In this document: piece by piece, positions 1-9,010 of the stretch
How positions within the stretch are numbered: the stretch's first letter is position 1
How the letters are laid out: every line of letters starts with the position of its first letter
From: Synechococcus sp. AG-679-B05
Lineage (GTDB): Bacteria; Cyanobacteriota; Cyanobacteriia; PCC-6307; Cyanobiaceae
NCBI GenBank assembly: GCA_003210795.1
Contig: QCUJ01000010.1
Coordinates: 1-43,466 of the forward strand
Direction: 5' to 3'
Length of the DNA stretch: 43,466 nt
Position numbers and translations under genes: made by a program
Notes under the pieces: model-generated
Databases searched by the model: none
The model's input: only the letters and a program-made list of their open reading frames with translations
Told to the model about the DNA's origin: nothing

Positions 1-540
1 GTTGAGCCTATATATGTATTTTCTCCCGAAAAGGTAAGAACCCCTGAGCCAACTTTGGCAAACCCTCCAGAACCAGAGATCACACCAGAAAACTCTGTAT
101 CTTGAGCTCCACCAGCTGTCAATGTGATCCCAGAGGCCAACTCAATTGAGCCAGCACCTGCAATCGAACCGATGGTATCTGTCGCATCGACATCATAAAC
201 AGCACCACTACTCACACTTAATGCAGTATCCGCAAGTGAGCCGGTAAGTTTTAATGTTCCAGCAGATATAGTCGTAGCACCTGTATACGTGTTTGAACCT
301 GACAATGTTGTCGTTCCACTTCCAGCCTTAGTTAAAGAGCCAGCTCCTGAAATTACACCCGTATAAGATTGACTTCCGCTGGTACTAAATTTTAAACCTG
401 CTCCGCTACTGACAGCAATTGCACTACTGCTATTAGGAGCACCACTGATCTCAAGAGTGCCGGAATCAACATTCGTCGCTCCGCTGTATGTACTCGATCC
501 GCTCAGACTGAGCTCTCCTAGCCCCTCCTTCCTTAAGCCA
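1..540 (-). repeat. Autotransporter-associated beta-strand (PATR-like) protein repeats in TpsA
   Basis: Three degenerate protein repeats are encoded, each starting with a G-x-G-x-L/T-x-LSGxxTYxG core. The units read KEGLGELSLSGSSTYSG, KAGSGTTTLSGSNTYTG and KVGSGVLTFSGENTYIG, each followed by GAT-x-(I/V)-x-(S/A)GTL where visible. Such repeats build a right-handed beta-helix in passenger domains. The last unit is cut by the window edge, so the true number is unknown. Confidence 0.75.
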
Positions 541-2588
541 CCATTGCCTGAAATCACTCCAGAATAAGTGGTATCACCAACCTGTAGAACCTCCAAGTCA
601 GAGCTTGTTACGGATATATTTCCTGAACCACTCAATCCTCCAGCTGCAGTTGCCCTGATGTCAATACTTTGTGCGCTTAGATCTGCATTGACTGCCACCC
701 CTTCGTCTGAATGAAGATTCAGGGTGCCAACGCCTGTAATAGATTGATCGACAACAATGCTGTTACCAGAATCAAGAGTTAAGGTATTAGAATTTCCACT
801 TGAAGTAATTGAACTTTCAACTTTAATGTCCCTTGTGGCATTAAGGGATACGTTCGATGACGCCAAGGCTGTTTGAATAGTTGAGGGTGTGATATATGCA
901 TCTGTACTTGAATTAGTGGCATTGACTGCACTTACATCCAATCCCTCGACACTTGTCCGTGAGAAGTAAACACCGCTACCATTATCAGTTTTAGCTGCAC
1001 CTGGGGCTGTATATTTTACTGTAATATTATCGCCGCCTCCATTTTCGCCGAAATAGACAATTAAAGGGTAATATGAGTCTTGCGAAAGACTAAATGTTGT
1101 CGTGCCATTTCTAGTCCGCGTCGAATGCGTTCCACCGTTATTGACTAGTGCATTGCCAGTAGTAATGGTTGATTCGAATGTTTCAACAGATTGTGTATTA
1201 TCGCTTCCCAGCCAAAGATATGAAGCGTCATCACTAGTTGTTTCAAACGTGAATTGTCCGCTGGCCGGAGCCTTGAAGTAACCGACAAACCTAACGCTAT
1301 AGGTATCGTCAAAGTTTTGTCCAGGAGTAGTGGTATTAATGCTCGTAAATGGAGAATTAAAACGTGAATCGGATTCTGTGCTAGCCGTGTCAAAAAATGA
1401 CAGATTGTCAGCAAAGTAACTTGAATATTTTATTCCACTTAAGCCAGAAGTATATTCGAATAAATCGGATGTAATTGTTATATCCCTTGGGTCTAGAAGC
1501 CATAGTCCATTCATTCCACTCTCGGCTTGGGCATCAATCTGAATCCCAGAGATATCGAGCACTCGGCCCGATGTCTCTATTCGACCTCCGTTACCTTGAT
1601 CGACTCCTCCTCTTACCCTTAGATTACCTGAGACAAGCGTCCGAGATTCCGGATTGGTGATATCACTCCATACCACAATCTGTCCTCCATCTCCACTCAC
1701 AATTGCCGATGCATCAAGCACTGCTCCACTCTCAATCGTGCTGGCAGTTGCCTGCCTTACCGATACATCACTGTTCTGCCAACTTCCGCCAACTTCGATC
1801 AACCCACCACTAGTACTTCCACTCGCAATTAACTCCGACTCACCATCAACATTTATAGCCTCACCCGTCAATGTAATCCGCCCGCCAACCTTTTCAGTTC
1901 CCACATCCAACCGGCTACCAACAACATCCACACGGCCACGGGGGGCATCTACCAACAATTCCTTATCAAGACTGATATTGATTCCATTGAGGTGAATCCC
2001 AGGCAATTGACCAGTAGTCAACCTCAACGGTTCCTTGACCTCGCTACGATGCATCCCAAACACCCCAGGCAAGGGGTTCGTCGTGAAATCCCGAAGATTG
2101 CTTGATTTACTGCTAAAAGCATCAAACAGGCCCTCTGCAAAATGCAGCTGATTAGCGGTACTGAGGGACAGTTTCGGAACATTAATGAAGCTTGCGCCCT
2201 CACCTAAATAAATCCCACCTGGTGACAACCAATACAAATTCGCCTTCGAAGAAAATGTCATCGCTTTATCAAGCCATGTACCCTTGGCAGAGGTCACACC
2301 AACAACAATATTGCGTTGACCACCGGTCTCGAATTCGACCCGCTGAATTGCACCACGTGTATCAAATTTTTTAAAACGATGAAACGTATTCTTTCCGGCA
2401 TTAATTCCACCACCGATTCGGCACACACCCTCGGAGCATCGGCCCCCACGCAAACCATTCACTTCCGTCTTTAGCCCTTTTTTGCTAGGAGCGCGAATCT
2501 CAGCAAAGGCCGGTGCTCCGTTGCCAACAGCAAATGCGGCTAGCAGCAGTCCCAAACTAAAACCGTTCAACCGCTGGACCGCTGCCAT
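1..2588 (-). CDS. Two-partner secretion exoprotein (filamentous haemagglutinin family, TpsA), C-terminus outside window
   Basis: The reverse strand is open without a stop from an ATG at 2588 to the window edge: 862 codons, incomplete at the 3' end. A GGGAGG ribosome site lies about 6 nt upstream. Residues 1-29 form a signal peptide with a leucine/alanine-rich core ending APAFAE. A TPS/haemagglutination-activity domain follows (about 45-150; motifs LSPGGIYLGEGASF and LSTANQLHFAEG). Next comes a beta-helix region ending in the family hallmark GQIVVWSD ... GGRIETSG ... GLWLLDPRDITIT. About residues 385-510 resemble a PA14 domain (VRFVGYFKAP, TSDDASYLWLG), a fold linked to carbohydrate binding. 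From about 680 there are autotransporter-type strand repeats. TPS proteins cross the outer membrane through a TpsB partner, here the divergent gene at 2950. Secretion to the cell surface or medium is inferred from the family; ligand unknown. Base composition is more AT-rich than most neighbours. Confidence 0.88.
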   Translation of the reverse strand, partial: MAAVQRLNGFSLGLLLAAFAVGNGAPAFAEIRAPSKKGLKTEVNGLRGGRCSEGVCRIGGGINAGKNTFHRFKKFDTRGAIQRVEFETGGQRNIVVGVTSAKGTWLDKAMTFSSKANLYWLSPGGIYLGEGASFINVPKLSLSTANQLHFAEGLFDAFSSKSSNLRDFTTNPLPGVFGMHRSEVKEPLRLTTGQLPGIHLNGINISLDKELLVDAPRGRVDVVGSRLDVGTEKVGGRITLTGEAINVDGESELIASGSTSGGLIEVGGSWQNSDVSVRQATASTIESGAVLDASAIVSGDGGQIVVWSDITNPESRTLVSGNLRVRGGVDQGNGGRIETSGRVLDISGIQIDAQAESGMNGLWLLDPRDITITSDLFEYTSGLSGIKYSSYFADNLSFFDTASTESDSRFNSPFTSINTTTPGQNFDDTYSVRFVGYFKAPASGQFTFETTSDDASYLWLGSDNTQSVETFESTITTGNALVNNGGTHSTRTRNGTTTFSLSQDSYYPLIVYFGENGGGDNITVKYTAPGAAKTDNGSGVYFSRTSVEGLDVSAVNATNSSTDAYITPSTIQTALASSNVSLNATRDIKVESSITSSGNSNTLTLDSGNSIVVDQSITGVGTLNLHSDEGVAVNADLSAQSIDIRATAAGGLSGSGNISVTSSDLEVLQVGDTTYSGVISGNGGLRKEGLGELSLSGSSTYSGATNVDSGTLEISGAPNSSSAIAVSSGAGLKFSTSGSQSYTGVISGAGSLTKAGSGTTTLSGSNTYTGATTISAGTLKLTGSLADTALSVSSGAVYDVDATDTIGSIAGAGSIELASGITLTAGGAQDTEFSGVISGSGGFAKVGSGVLTFSGENTYIGS

Positions 2589-2949
2589 CGAGCACCCTCC
2601 CTAGCCATGAGAAATTCAGATTAGGGGAATTTCCAAGAGGCATCCATATACAGCTTTTGAGAGTTGATGTCGAAATGAAGTTAATTCCAAGGATTTACCA
2701 AGCGCAATGACAAGAAACAAATTCTTACGGTGAGCCTATTTTAAGCCGCAAATACAATGCACCATTGCTATATTGCCAGTTATCGTCGTACTTCACTAGG
2801 CAATTAAGGTGCTGGAATCCAACGGTGTGGCATGTGTTCCTAGCCGAAATGAAATCTCGGTCAGGAGGCCTGTCACGCTGGCTAAGAATTGAGACTGGCG
2901 AAAAAGCTCAAAGAAGTAAGAATAAACTCCAATATTCCCCTAGAGATTC
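2589..2949. other. Divergent intergenic region between tpsA and tpsB
   Basis: This 361-bp AT-rich stretch separates two outward-facing genes and must hold the promoters for both. An open frame at 2765-3037 (+) overlaps the start of tpsB in another frame and resembles no family I know, so I treat it as non-coding. I see no RNA gene or clear operator. Confidence 0.5.
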
Positions 2950-4626
2950 GTGCTGCTGTTGGCCCAACTGGTTGCTCCACCACTCCAACCAGGGCCTGTT
3001 CGACTTCCAGCAACAACAGCGCCTCAAGAGCGACTAGCGCTACCCGCTGATAAACCGATCCTCGATCCAGGGCTTGTACCTAATGAAGTGGAGGCAGAGT
3101 CACCAACGGCGGAAGAAAACACCGCGTTGATCCCCAGCTGGAGACCAACGGTGATTGGAGACTCACCGTATTCCAGCGACGAGATCGAGACCGCTCTCAA
3201 GAGCTGCGGGAAAGCAACCCCAGAGGAAACCCTGAATGCCTGCGCAGCTGCCCTCACAGCTCGCTTCATCAAAGACGGGTACGTCAACACCAGGGTTTAC
3301 ACCCTGCCAGAGCCCAAACCCGGAGCCCTAGAAGTGGTGATGGGTGTGATCGCTGAGTTACAAGTCGAAAGCAGCAATGAAGAACTCAAGGCCAAGGTAG
3401 AGAGACAGCTGGCACCCCTTTTAGGCAGCGTGCTCCACATCCCCACTCTCGAAAAAGCCCTCGTCGAAGTCCGTCGCGGCGGTGTAGGAGAAATCGCCGG
3501 CAACATGGGACGTCTCGGCAGTGACCCCACCAAAGCTGTCGTGACCCTGGGTGTAGAAGCTGCACCACCCACACCACTTCGAGGAGATTTCAGCGTTGGC
3601 AATAACGGTTCTCCAGGCAACGGCGAATGGCGTTCAAACGCTGTTCTGCTTCAGGGCGATTTCATAAAGCGCGGTGATACTGCTCTGTTGTTCTTAGAAC
3701 TCAAAAACGACGGGCAGCTTGAGCTGGGATCAACCCTGCTCTCAGCCACATACACCTATCCACTGTCAGACAACTGGAATCTCACCGGTTCAGTGGGGTA
3801 CAGCCACGGCAACTTCGTCGAATTCAAAGGAGACCAACACAAGCTCAACTTCAGAACCCTGCAAGGGATGATCCAATTCGACACGGTTTTGCATCAAGGC
3901 GACAGCTACTCGTGGACAGCTGCCGCAGGGATCAGTGCCAGCCGTACAGCCAGCTTTGAAGGCAACTCCAGCATTCCGTTGGTCGTTGGGGGCGGGGAAG
4001 ACGGCTGGATGCGCAGCGGCAACTTCAAAATCAGCTCCAGCATCAGCGGAATCACTGGGCCCGCCGGATGGAGTACGAATGGCTACTTCTTACAGGGTTT
4101 TCCTGGACTCACAAATGATGAACATCTACATAACCTAGATCTTCTTGGAATTGATGTCGGACAAGCAAGAGCGGTTGGAGGACTGGCGAATCTGACTTGG
4201 CTGGCCACCCCAAATGTGTCGGTCAACCTCAGCGGAGCTGGCCAGGTGGCCTTGAATCGACTCCCATCAAGCATGGGATTCAGCCTCGGTAGCGATGTCG
4301 GACTCATCGGCTTACCGGGAAGCATTGCAAGTGGCGACAGCGGCTGGCTGACTATCGGTGAACTGATTTGGACCATATGGAAGAATGAAACACAGCAATT
4401 GCAACTGATCCCATACATCGGGAAGGGAGGGCTGCACACCGAAATTGCTGGTGAGACCTTCGAAGACGACGTGGGATCAGGCGGCTTGATCGCGCGATAC
4501 ACCCACGATCGATGGCAAGTGGAGCTGGGCTGGGTGAACACCTTCGACACTGAAGACAATCCAGGCTTCTGGAACGACTGGTGGCTTGGCCACGGCGTTC
4601 ACACCAAGCTCCGCTACGCCTTTTGA
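2950..4626 (+). CDS. TpsB/ShlB-type outer-membrane secretion activator
   Basis: 558 residues. Family members are Omp85-type 16-strand barrels with periplasmic POTRA domains that export a TpsA partner. Here a proline-rich linker (about 8-60) leads to a POTRA-like region (about 65-200, with the segment YSSDEIETALKSCG). The C-terminal part from about 205 has alternating amphipathic strands and starts GDFSVGNNG; the protein ends in an aromatic residue (RYAF), the outer-membrane barrel signature. The GTG at 2950 is the only reasonable start: an in-frame TAG lies at 2941. The resulting N-terminus (MLLLAQLVAPP) is short and lacks the positively charged region of a normal signal peptide, so the 5' end may be damaged or use an unusual start. 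I could not locate a clear VRGY-type loop-6 motif. Its likely substrate is the divergent exoprotein at 1-2588. Its stop codon directly abuts the ndk stop. Confidence 0.8.
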   Translation: MLLLAQLVAPPLQPGPVRLPATTAPQERLALPADKPILDPGLVPNEVEAESPTAEENTALIPSWRPTVIGDSPYSSDEIETALKSCGKATPEETLNACAAALTARFIKDGYVNTRVYTLPEPKPGALEVVMGVIAELQVESSNEELKAKVERQLAPLLGSVLHIPTLEKALVEVRRGGVGEIAGNMGRLGSDPTKAVVTLGVEAAPPTPLRGDFSVGNNGSPGNGEWRSNAVLLQGDFIKRGDTALLFLELKNDGQLELGSTLLSATYTYPLSDNWNLTGSVGYSHGNFVEFKGDQHKLNFRTLQGMIQFDTVLHQGDSYSWTAAAGISASRTASFEGNSSIPLVVGGGEDGWMRSGNFKISSSISGITGPAGWSTNGYFLQGFPGLTNDEHLHNLDLLGIDVGQARAVGGLANLTWLATPNVSVNLSGAGQVALNRLPSSMGFSLGSDVGLIGLPGSIASGDSGWLTIGELIWTIWKNETQQLQLIPYIGKGGLHTEIAGETFEDDVGSGGLIARYTHDRWQVELGWVNTFDTEDNPGFWNDWWLGHGVHTKLRYAF

Positions 4627-5082
4627 TCAGCTTTCGACGCGCCAAGCCTGATCAGAAGGGTTCCAATCGTTCAGCTCTTCAGGGGTAAACCACAGGCCGA
4701 TTTCAAAAGCTGCTGTTTCAGGAGCATCTGATCCGTGTATGACATTGCGACCAATATTCACAGCGAGATCGCCGCGAATGGTTCCAGGCTCGGCTTCGAG
4801 GGGCTTGGTGGCACCAATCAATTTGCGTGCGCTGGCAATCACACCGTCGCCTTCCCAGACCATGGCCACAACCGGACCGGAGGTAATGAAATCAACAAGG
4901 CCTGAGAAGAAGGGACGCTCTTTGTGCACCCCATAGTGCTGCTCAGCAAGGGCACGGGTCGGGGTGATCTGTTTGAGACCAACAAGCTTGAAGCCCTTCC
5001 GCTCAAAACGGCCGAGGATCTCGCCCACGAGTCCCCGCTGCACACCATCGGGCTTGATCGCAACGAAAGAGCGTTCGGCCAT
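4627..5082 (-). CDS. ndk: Nucleoside diphosphate kinase
   Basis: 151 residues, the normal family length. The enzyme moves the terminal phosphate from ATP to other nucleoside diphosphates through a phosphohistidine, balancing cytosolic NTP and dNTP pools. The N-terminal [18 protein letters not shown] is the family opening. The active-site motif NVIHGSD places the phosphorylated histidine at about residue 116, and the C-terminus has the typical WFTPEEL. I start at the ATG at 5082 (MAERSF) and not further upstream because the preceding residues ([12 protein letters not shown]) are not part of the family. It converges with tpsB with no bases between the two stop codons. Confidence 0.96.
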   Translation of the reverse strand: MAERSFVAIKPDGVQRGLVGEILGRFERKGFKLVGLKQITPTRALAEQHYGVHKERPFFSGLVDFITSGPVVAMVWEGDGVIASARKLIGATKPLEAEPGTIRGDLAVNIGRNVIHGSDAPETAAFEIGLWFTPEELNDWNPSDQAWRVES

Positions 5083-5189
5083 GAAAAAAGCTTGAGAGTC
5101 AGGCCATCGTCTGCGCACAACCCTCCGCTTGGCAAGCACAGCCGGAAAGGCCGTCTCTAAATTCCAGTCATCTTGTTGGTTGAGGGTTC

Positions 5190-7121
5190 ATGGTTCTGGC
5201 CGAAGCAGATCGGTCCTGGTCCGTGTCCCGCAGTGCAGAGCTGTACGGACTTGATCGTTGGGGTGAGCCGTATTTCTCGATCAACAGTCGTGGACACATC
5301 GTGGTTCAGCCTCGCGGCGATCGCGGTGGCTCCCTTGATCTCGTCGAACTGGTGAAAGGCCTTGCTGCACGAGACCTTCACCCACCTGTGCTGATCCGCT
5401 TCGACGACATCCTTGAGGATCGTCTCGAACGCCTTCATGCCGCCTTCGAACGGGCCATCTCCCTCTACGACTACGACGGCAGATATCAAGGTGTCTTCCC
5501 AATCAAATGCAACCAACAACGCCATGTTGTGGAGCATTTGGTCGATCGCGGCCAGCGCTGGAGCTTCGGGTTGGAAGCCGGAAGCAAAGCAGAACTTCTA
5601 ATCGCTTTAGCCCTGATCAAAGATCAGCAAGCGTTGCTGATCTGTAACGGATACAAGGACCGCCGTTACATCGAAACGGCCATCCTTGCGAGACGTCTAG
5701 GCCACCAACCGGTGGTGGTGATCGAGCAAGCAGATGAGATTCAGCGCATCATCGAAGCCAGTAAAGAACTAGGCGCCTCACCATTCATCGGAATTCGAGC
5801 GAAATTATCGAGTCGCAGCACGGGGCGCTGGGGGAGTTCCGTGGGGAGCCGCGCCAAGTTCGGCCTGGATCTCAGCGAAATGCTTCAGACCGTTGAAGCA
5901 CTTGATGAGGCCGGATTGCTGCAGGACCTTCGCCTGCTGCATTTCCACATTGGCAGCCAGATCAATGACATCGCCGTCCTGAAGGACGCCCTGCAAGAAG
6001 CTGGACAGATTTACGTCGAACTCACCCGCCTAGGGGCCCCAATGGGGTTCCTCGACGTTGGAGGAGGCCTCGGCATCGACTACGACGGCAGCCGTACGGC
6101 GAGCTCAGCATCGACCAATTATTCGCTACAGAACTATGCCAATGACGTCGTCGCGACAATCCGCGAATGCTGTGTGCCCCTTGGAGTGCCGTTACCGACC
6201 CTGGTAAGCGAAAGCGGCCGTGCCCTCGCCAGTCACTTTTCCGTCCTGGTTTTCAATGTGCTCGGTTGCAGCCGAGCACCCGATGGCGAACCGACTCAAC
6301 AGAGTGATGAGCCTCTTCCGGTCTCCAATCTGCGCGAAACCCTCCAGCGGATTCGTCAAATGGATCCGGCGGAACCCTCGCTGCTGCAAGAGGCTTGGAA
6401 TGATGCGATCAAATTTCGAGAGGATGCCCTTGCAGCCTTCCGGCTTGGCTACATCCGCCTGAGTCATAGGGCGATGGCAGAACAGCTCAGCTGGACCTGC
6501 GCCAAAGAAATCAGTTCGAGGCTGCCAACCAACGAACCTATCCATGAAGACCTTCGCGGGCTCCAGCGGGCGTTGGCGTGGACGTACTACGCCAACCTCT
6601 CGATTTTTCGATCAGCTCCCGACACATGGGCGATTGACCAACTCTTTCCAGTGATGCCGATTCATCGCCTGGATGAATTCCCAAGTGAACTCGGTCAATT
6701 CGCCGATCTCACCTGTGATTCAGATGGAAAACTCTCACGATTCATCGACCATGGCAGTGACAAATCTCTGCTGGAATTGCATCCACTCCAGGAGAAAGAG
6801 CCTTACTGGATTGGCATGTTTCTCGGCGGTGCCTATCAAGAAGTCATGGGCAATCTCCACAATTTATTTGGCAGCACCAATGCCGTGCATGTGCGACTCA
6901 ATCCAAAGGGAAGCGGTTATCTCTTGGACCACGTACTCAAAGGAGACACGAACGCCAATGTGTTAAAGGAAATGCAGCATGATCCCGACTTGATCCTTGA
7001 ACGCCTACGCCAAGCCTCTGAAACAGCAATTCAGCAAGGAAAGTTGCAAATCGAAGAGGCACGGCTGTTAATGAGCCATCTCAAGGCCAGCCTTGACCAA
7101 ACGACCTATCTCGAAAAATGA
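5190..7121 (+). CDS. speA: Biosynthetic arginine decarboxylase
   Basis: 643 residues, close to the usual 630-660. It is a PLP enzyme that converts arginine to agmatine and CO2, the first step of putrescine/spermidine synthesis from arginine. The fold is an alanine-racemase-type barrel followed by a C-terminal beta domain. The PLP lysine is in GVFPIKCNQQ (residue about 106). Further family motifs are LHFHIGSQINDI, DVGGGLGIDYDGS and SESGRALASHF. A CDSDGK motif late in the protein supplies the conserved active-site cysteine. The ATG at 5190 has GAGG a few bases upstream. Its last bases overlap the start of the cyclase gene (ATGA, 7118-7121), so the two genes are probably translationally coupled. 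Confidence 0.96.
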   Translation: MVLAEADRSWSVSRSAELYGLDRWGEPYFSINSRGHIVVQPRGDRGGSLDLVELVKGLAARDLHPPVLIRFDDILEDRLERLHAAFERAISLYDYDGRYQGVFPIKCNQQRHVVEHLVDRGQRWSFGLEAGSKAELLIALALIKDQQALLICNGYKDRRYIETAILARRLGHQPVVVIEQADEIQRIIEASKELGASPFIGIRAKLSSRSTGRWGSSVGSRAKFGLDLSEMLQTVEALDEAGLLQDLRLLHFHIGSQINDIAVLKDALQEAGQIYVELTRLGAPMGFLDVGGGLGIDYDGSRTASSASTNYSLQNYANDVVATIRECCVPLGVPLPTLVSESGRALASHFSVLVFNVLGCSRAPDGEPTQQSDEPLPVSNLRETLQRIRQMDPAEPSLLQEAWNDAIKFREDALAAFRLGYIRLSHRAMAEQLSWTCAKEISSRLPTNEPIHEDLRGLQRALAWTYYANLSIFRSAPDTWAIDQLFPVMPIHRLDEFPSELGQFADLTCDSDGKLSRFIDHGSDKSLLELHPLQEKEPYWIGMFLGGAYQEVMGNLHNLFGSTNAVHVRLNPKGSGYLLDHVLKGDTNANVLKEMQHDPDLILERLRQASETAIQQGKLQIEEARLLMSHLKASLDQTTYLEK

Positions 7122-9010
7122 AGCACTTTCGAGAGCAATTGATTCAGACCGTCGGCCCATATCTGGTCGCCGTGGTCATCCTCCTGTTACTGCGCAGCAC
7201 GGGTCTCGCCCAAACCGTCGACCTTCTCCTCTACGACCTGATCACCGCTCAGCGTCCATCGCCATCGGGGCGAGACACACCGATCACTTTGGTGGGCATC
7301 GAGGAGAGCGACATTCAACGCTTTGGCTGGCCGATCGACGATGGCCTGTTCTGCCAAGCCTTTGACCAACTCAACACAACCGGTGTTGAAGCGATCGGAC
7401 TCGACATCTACCGCGATAAAGGTGTTGGTCCAAAACAACAATGCCTGCGTGATCGGTTTCGAGACGAACCAACCTTGGTTTCGATTTTCAATGTGGCATC
7501 TGGCATTGGTCCGGTTCCCGGGACCCCTGCTGAACGTCAGTCATACAACGATCTAAGCCTCGATGCCGACGGCGTTCTGCGCCGCGATCTTGTCCATGTC
7601 ACCGGGCAGGACGAAGCGACGGTGTCCTTCGCCATGCGCGTGATGGAGGTCGCAACCGGCGATCGTCGTCTGCGGAATGCGATGGATGACGGAAGCCATC
7701 AAGACGCCTGGCTCAGCGCTGATGGAGGTGGTTACCACAACGAACTCGACGCCGGACTGGGTTTACAGCGTCTGCTTCGGTTCCGCGAACCAGGCAGCTA
7801 TCGCTTCTATTCACTGGCTCAGCTGCTGGATGGTGACGTCCCCAGTGAGGCCATTCGCGACCAAATTGTGTTGATCGGGAGTACAGCTCCATCACTGAGA
7901 GATCTCTTCAACGTCCCGCACACCCGTTTCCGTCAGTCAGAAGAAGTCTTCCAGGTGTCTGGGGTGGAAATCCACGCCAACCGTGTCGCCTCCCTTCTCG
8001 ATCACCACAACGGAACCCTGAACGCAGGCTGGATCATGCCGGGCTGGGGCAACCTCAGCCTGATCCTTCTCTGCATGGCCAGCGGAATCCTGCTGGGGGA
8101 AAAGGTGCCGACGCTGAAACGCAGCGTTCTGCTTGTTGTGACACTGAGTGCCGTTGTTGCCGGAGGGCTGACCTGGCTGCTCTGGCAACACATCTGGGTA
8201 GGGATCGCCATGCCGACCTTCGGGCTCCTGAGCATGGGCGGCGCCGCATGGCTGCGCAGGGGTGCCATGAGTCAGCAGCACTCACAACAAATCAAACAAC
8301 TCCTTGGGCAGACCACCTCACCTGCGGTGGCTCAGCAGCTCTGGGATCAGCGGGATGAACTGCTGAGTGACGGACGATTTGACGGTCGCCAACTCCCTGT
8401 CACCGTGCTGTTTACCGATACAGCCAACTTCACAACCGTGTCGGAAGGAATGAGTCCGCGCGAACTAATGGATTGGCTCAACCGCGGCATGGAGGTGTGT
8501 GTACCGGCCGTGACGAAGCGCGGCGGCATGGTGAACAAATTCACCGGCGATGGAATGCTGGCTGTGTTCGGCGTTCCTCTGGAGCAGGACAGCAAGGCAG
8601 AAGCTCAGGCCGCCATTGAGGCAGCGATCGAAATCAACGCTGGACTGGAACAGCTGAACAAAGAGCTGCTTGAGGACAACGAACCAAAAATGAGAATCCG
8701 CTTAGGGATTCATTCAGGCGACGCCTTGGTGGGATCTATGGGCAGCACCGAACGGATCGAGTACGCCGTCATCGGCGACTCCGTCAACTGCGCGTCACGC
8801 CTGGAGAGTCTCGATAAACACCGTCATGAAGGTGTCCTGCGGGCTTTGATCTCCAGCACCACCCTTGAGCTGCTGGATCCAACCTTCAAGAGCAGTCTGG
8901 ATCTCGAGGATTGGGGACCTGTACAGGTCAAGGGGCGCGCAGAGCCACTCTTAGTGAGTGAACTCAAGATGGACATCGCACCGGGAGCTGCTGAGGCCAC
9001 TCAGCCGTAA
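7118..9010 (+). CDS. CHASE2-domain class III adenylate/guanylate cyclase
   Basis: 630 residues. An N-terminal membrane segment (about 12-30) is followed by an extracytoplasmic CHASE2 sensor domain (about 30-305; PITLVGIEESDIQRFGWP, GVEIHANRVASLL). Two or three membrane helices lie at about 310-385, then a short linker and a C-terminal class III catalytic domain (about 420-600). Catalytic motifs are visible: LFTDTANFT and NKFTGDGM supply the two metal-binding aspartates and the adenine-selecting lysine; GDSVNCASRLES has the transition-state Asn and Arg. The second purine-selecting position is alanine (EYAVIGDS), where Thr or Asp is usual, so adenylate activity is likely but not certain. The gene overlaps speA by 4 nt and its 3' end overlaps the opposing DUF928 gene by 47 nt. 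It is the only cyclase seen near two cyclic-nucleotide-domain effectors downstream. Confidence 0.92.
   Translation: MKHFREQLIQTVGPYLVAVVILLLLRSTGLAQTVDLLLYDLITAQRPSPSGRDTPITLVGIEESDIQRFGWPIDDGLFCQAFDQLNTTGVEAIGLDIYRDKGVGPKQQCLRDRFRDEPTLVSIFNVASGIGPVPGTPAERQSYNDLSLDADGVLRRDLVHVTGQDEATVSFAMRVMEVATGDRRLRNAMDDGSHQDAWLSADGGGYHNELDAGLGLQRLLRFREPGSYRFYSLAQLLDGDVPSEAIRDQIVLIGSTAPSLRDLFNVPHTRFRQSEEVFQVSGVEIHANRVASLLDHHNGTLNAGWIMPGWGNLSLILLCMASGILLGEKVPTLKRSVLLVVTLSAVVAGGLTWLLWQHIWVGIAMPTFGLLSMGGAAWLRRGAMSQQHSQQIKQLLGQTTSPAVAQQLWDQRDELLSDGRFDGRQLPVTVLFTDTANFTTVSEGMSPRELMDWLNRGMEVCVPAVTKRGGMVNKFTGDGMLAVFGVPLEQDSKAEAQAAIEAAIEINAGLEQLNKELLEDNEPKMRIRLGIHSGDALVGSMGSTERIEYAVIGDSVNCASRLESLDKHRHEGVLRALISSTTLELLDPTFKSSLDLEDWGPVQVKGRAEPLLVSELKMDIAPGAAEATQP

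Noticed and set aside
2765-3037. Open frame of 90 codons overlapping the tpsB start
   Set aside because: Different frame from tpsB, no family resemblance, no signal peptide; the overlapping part is explained by tpsB.
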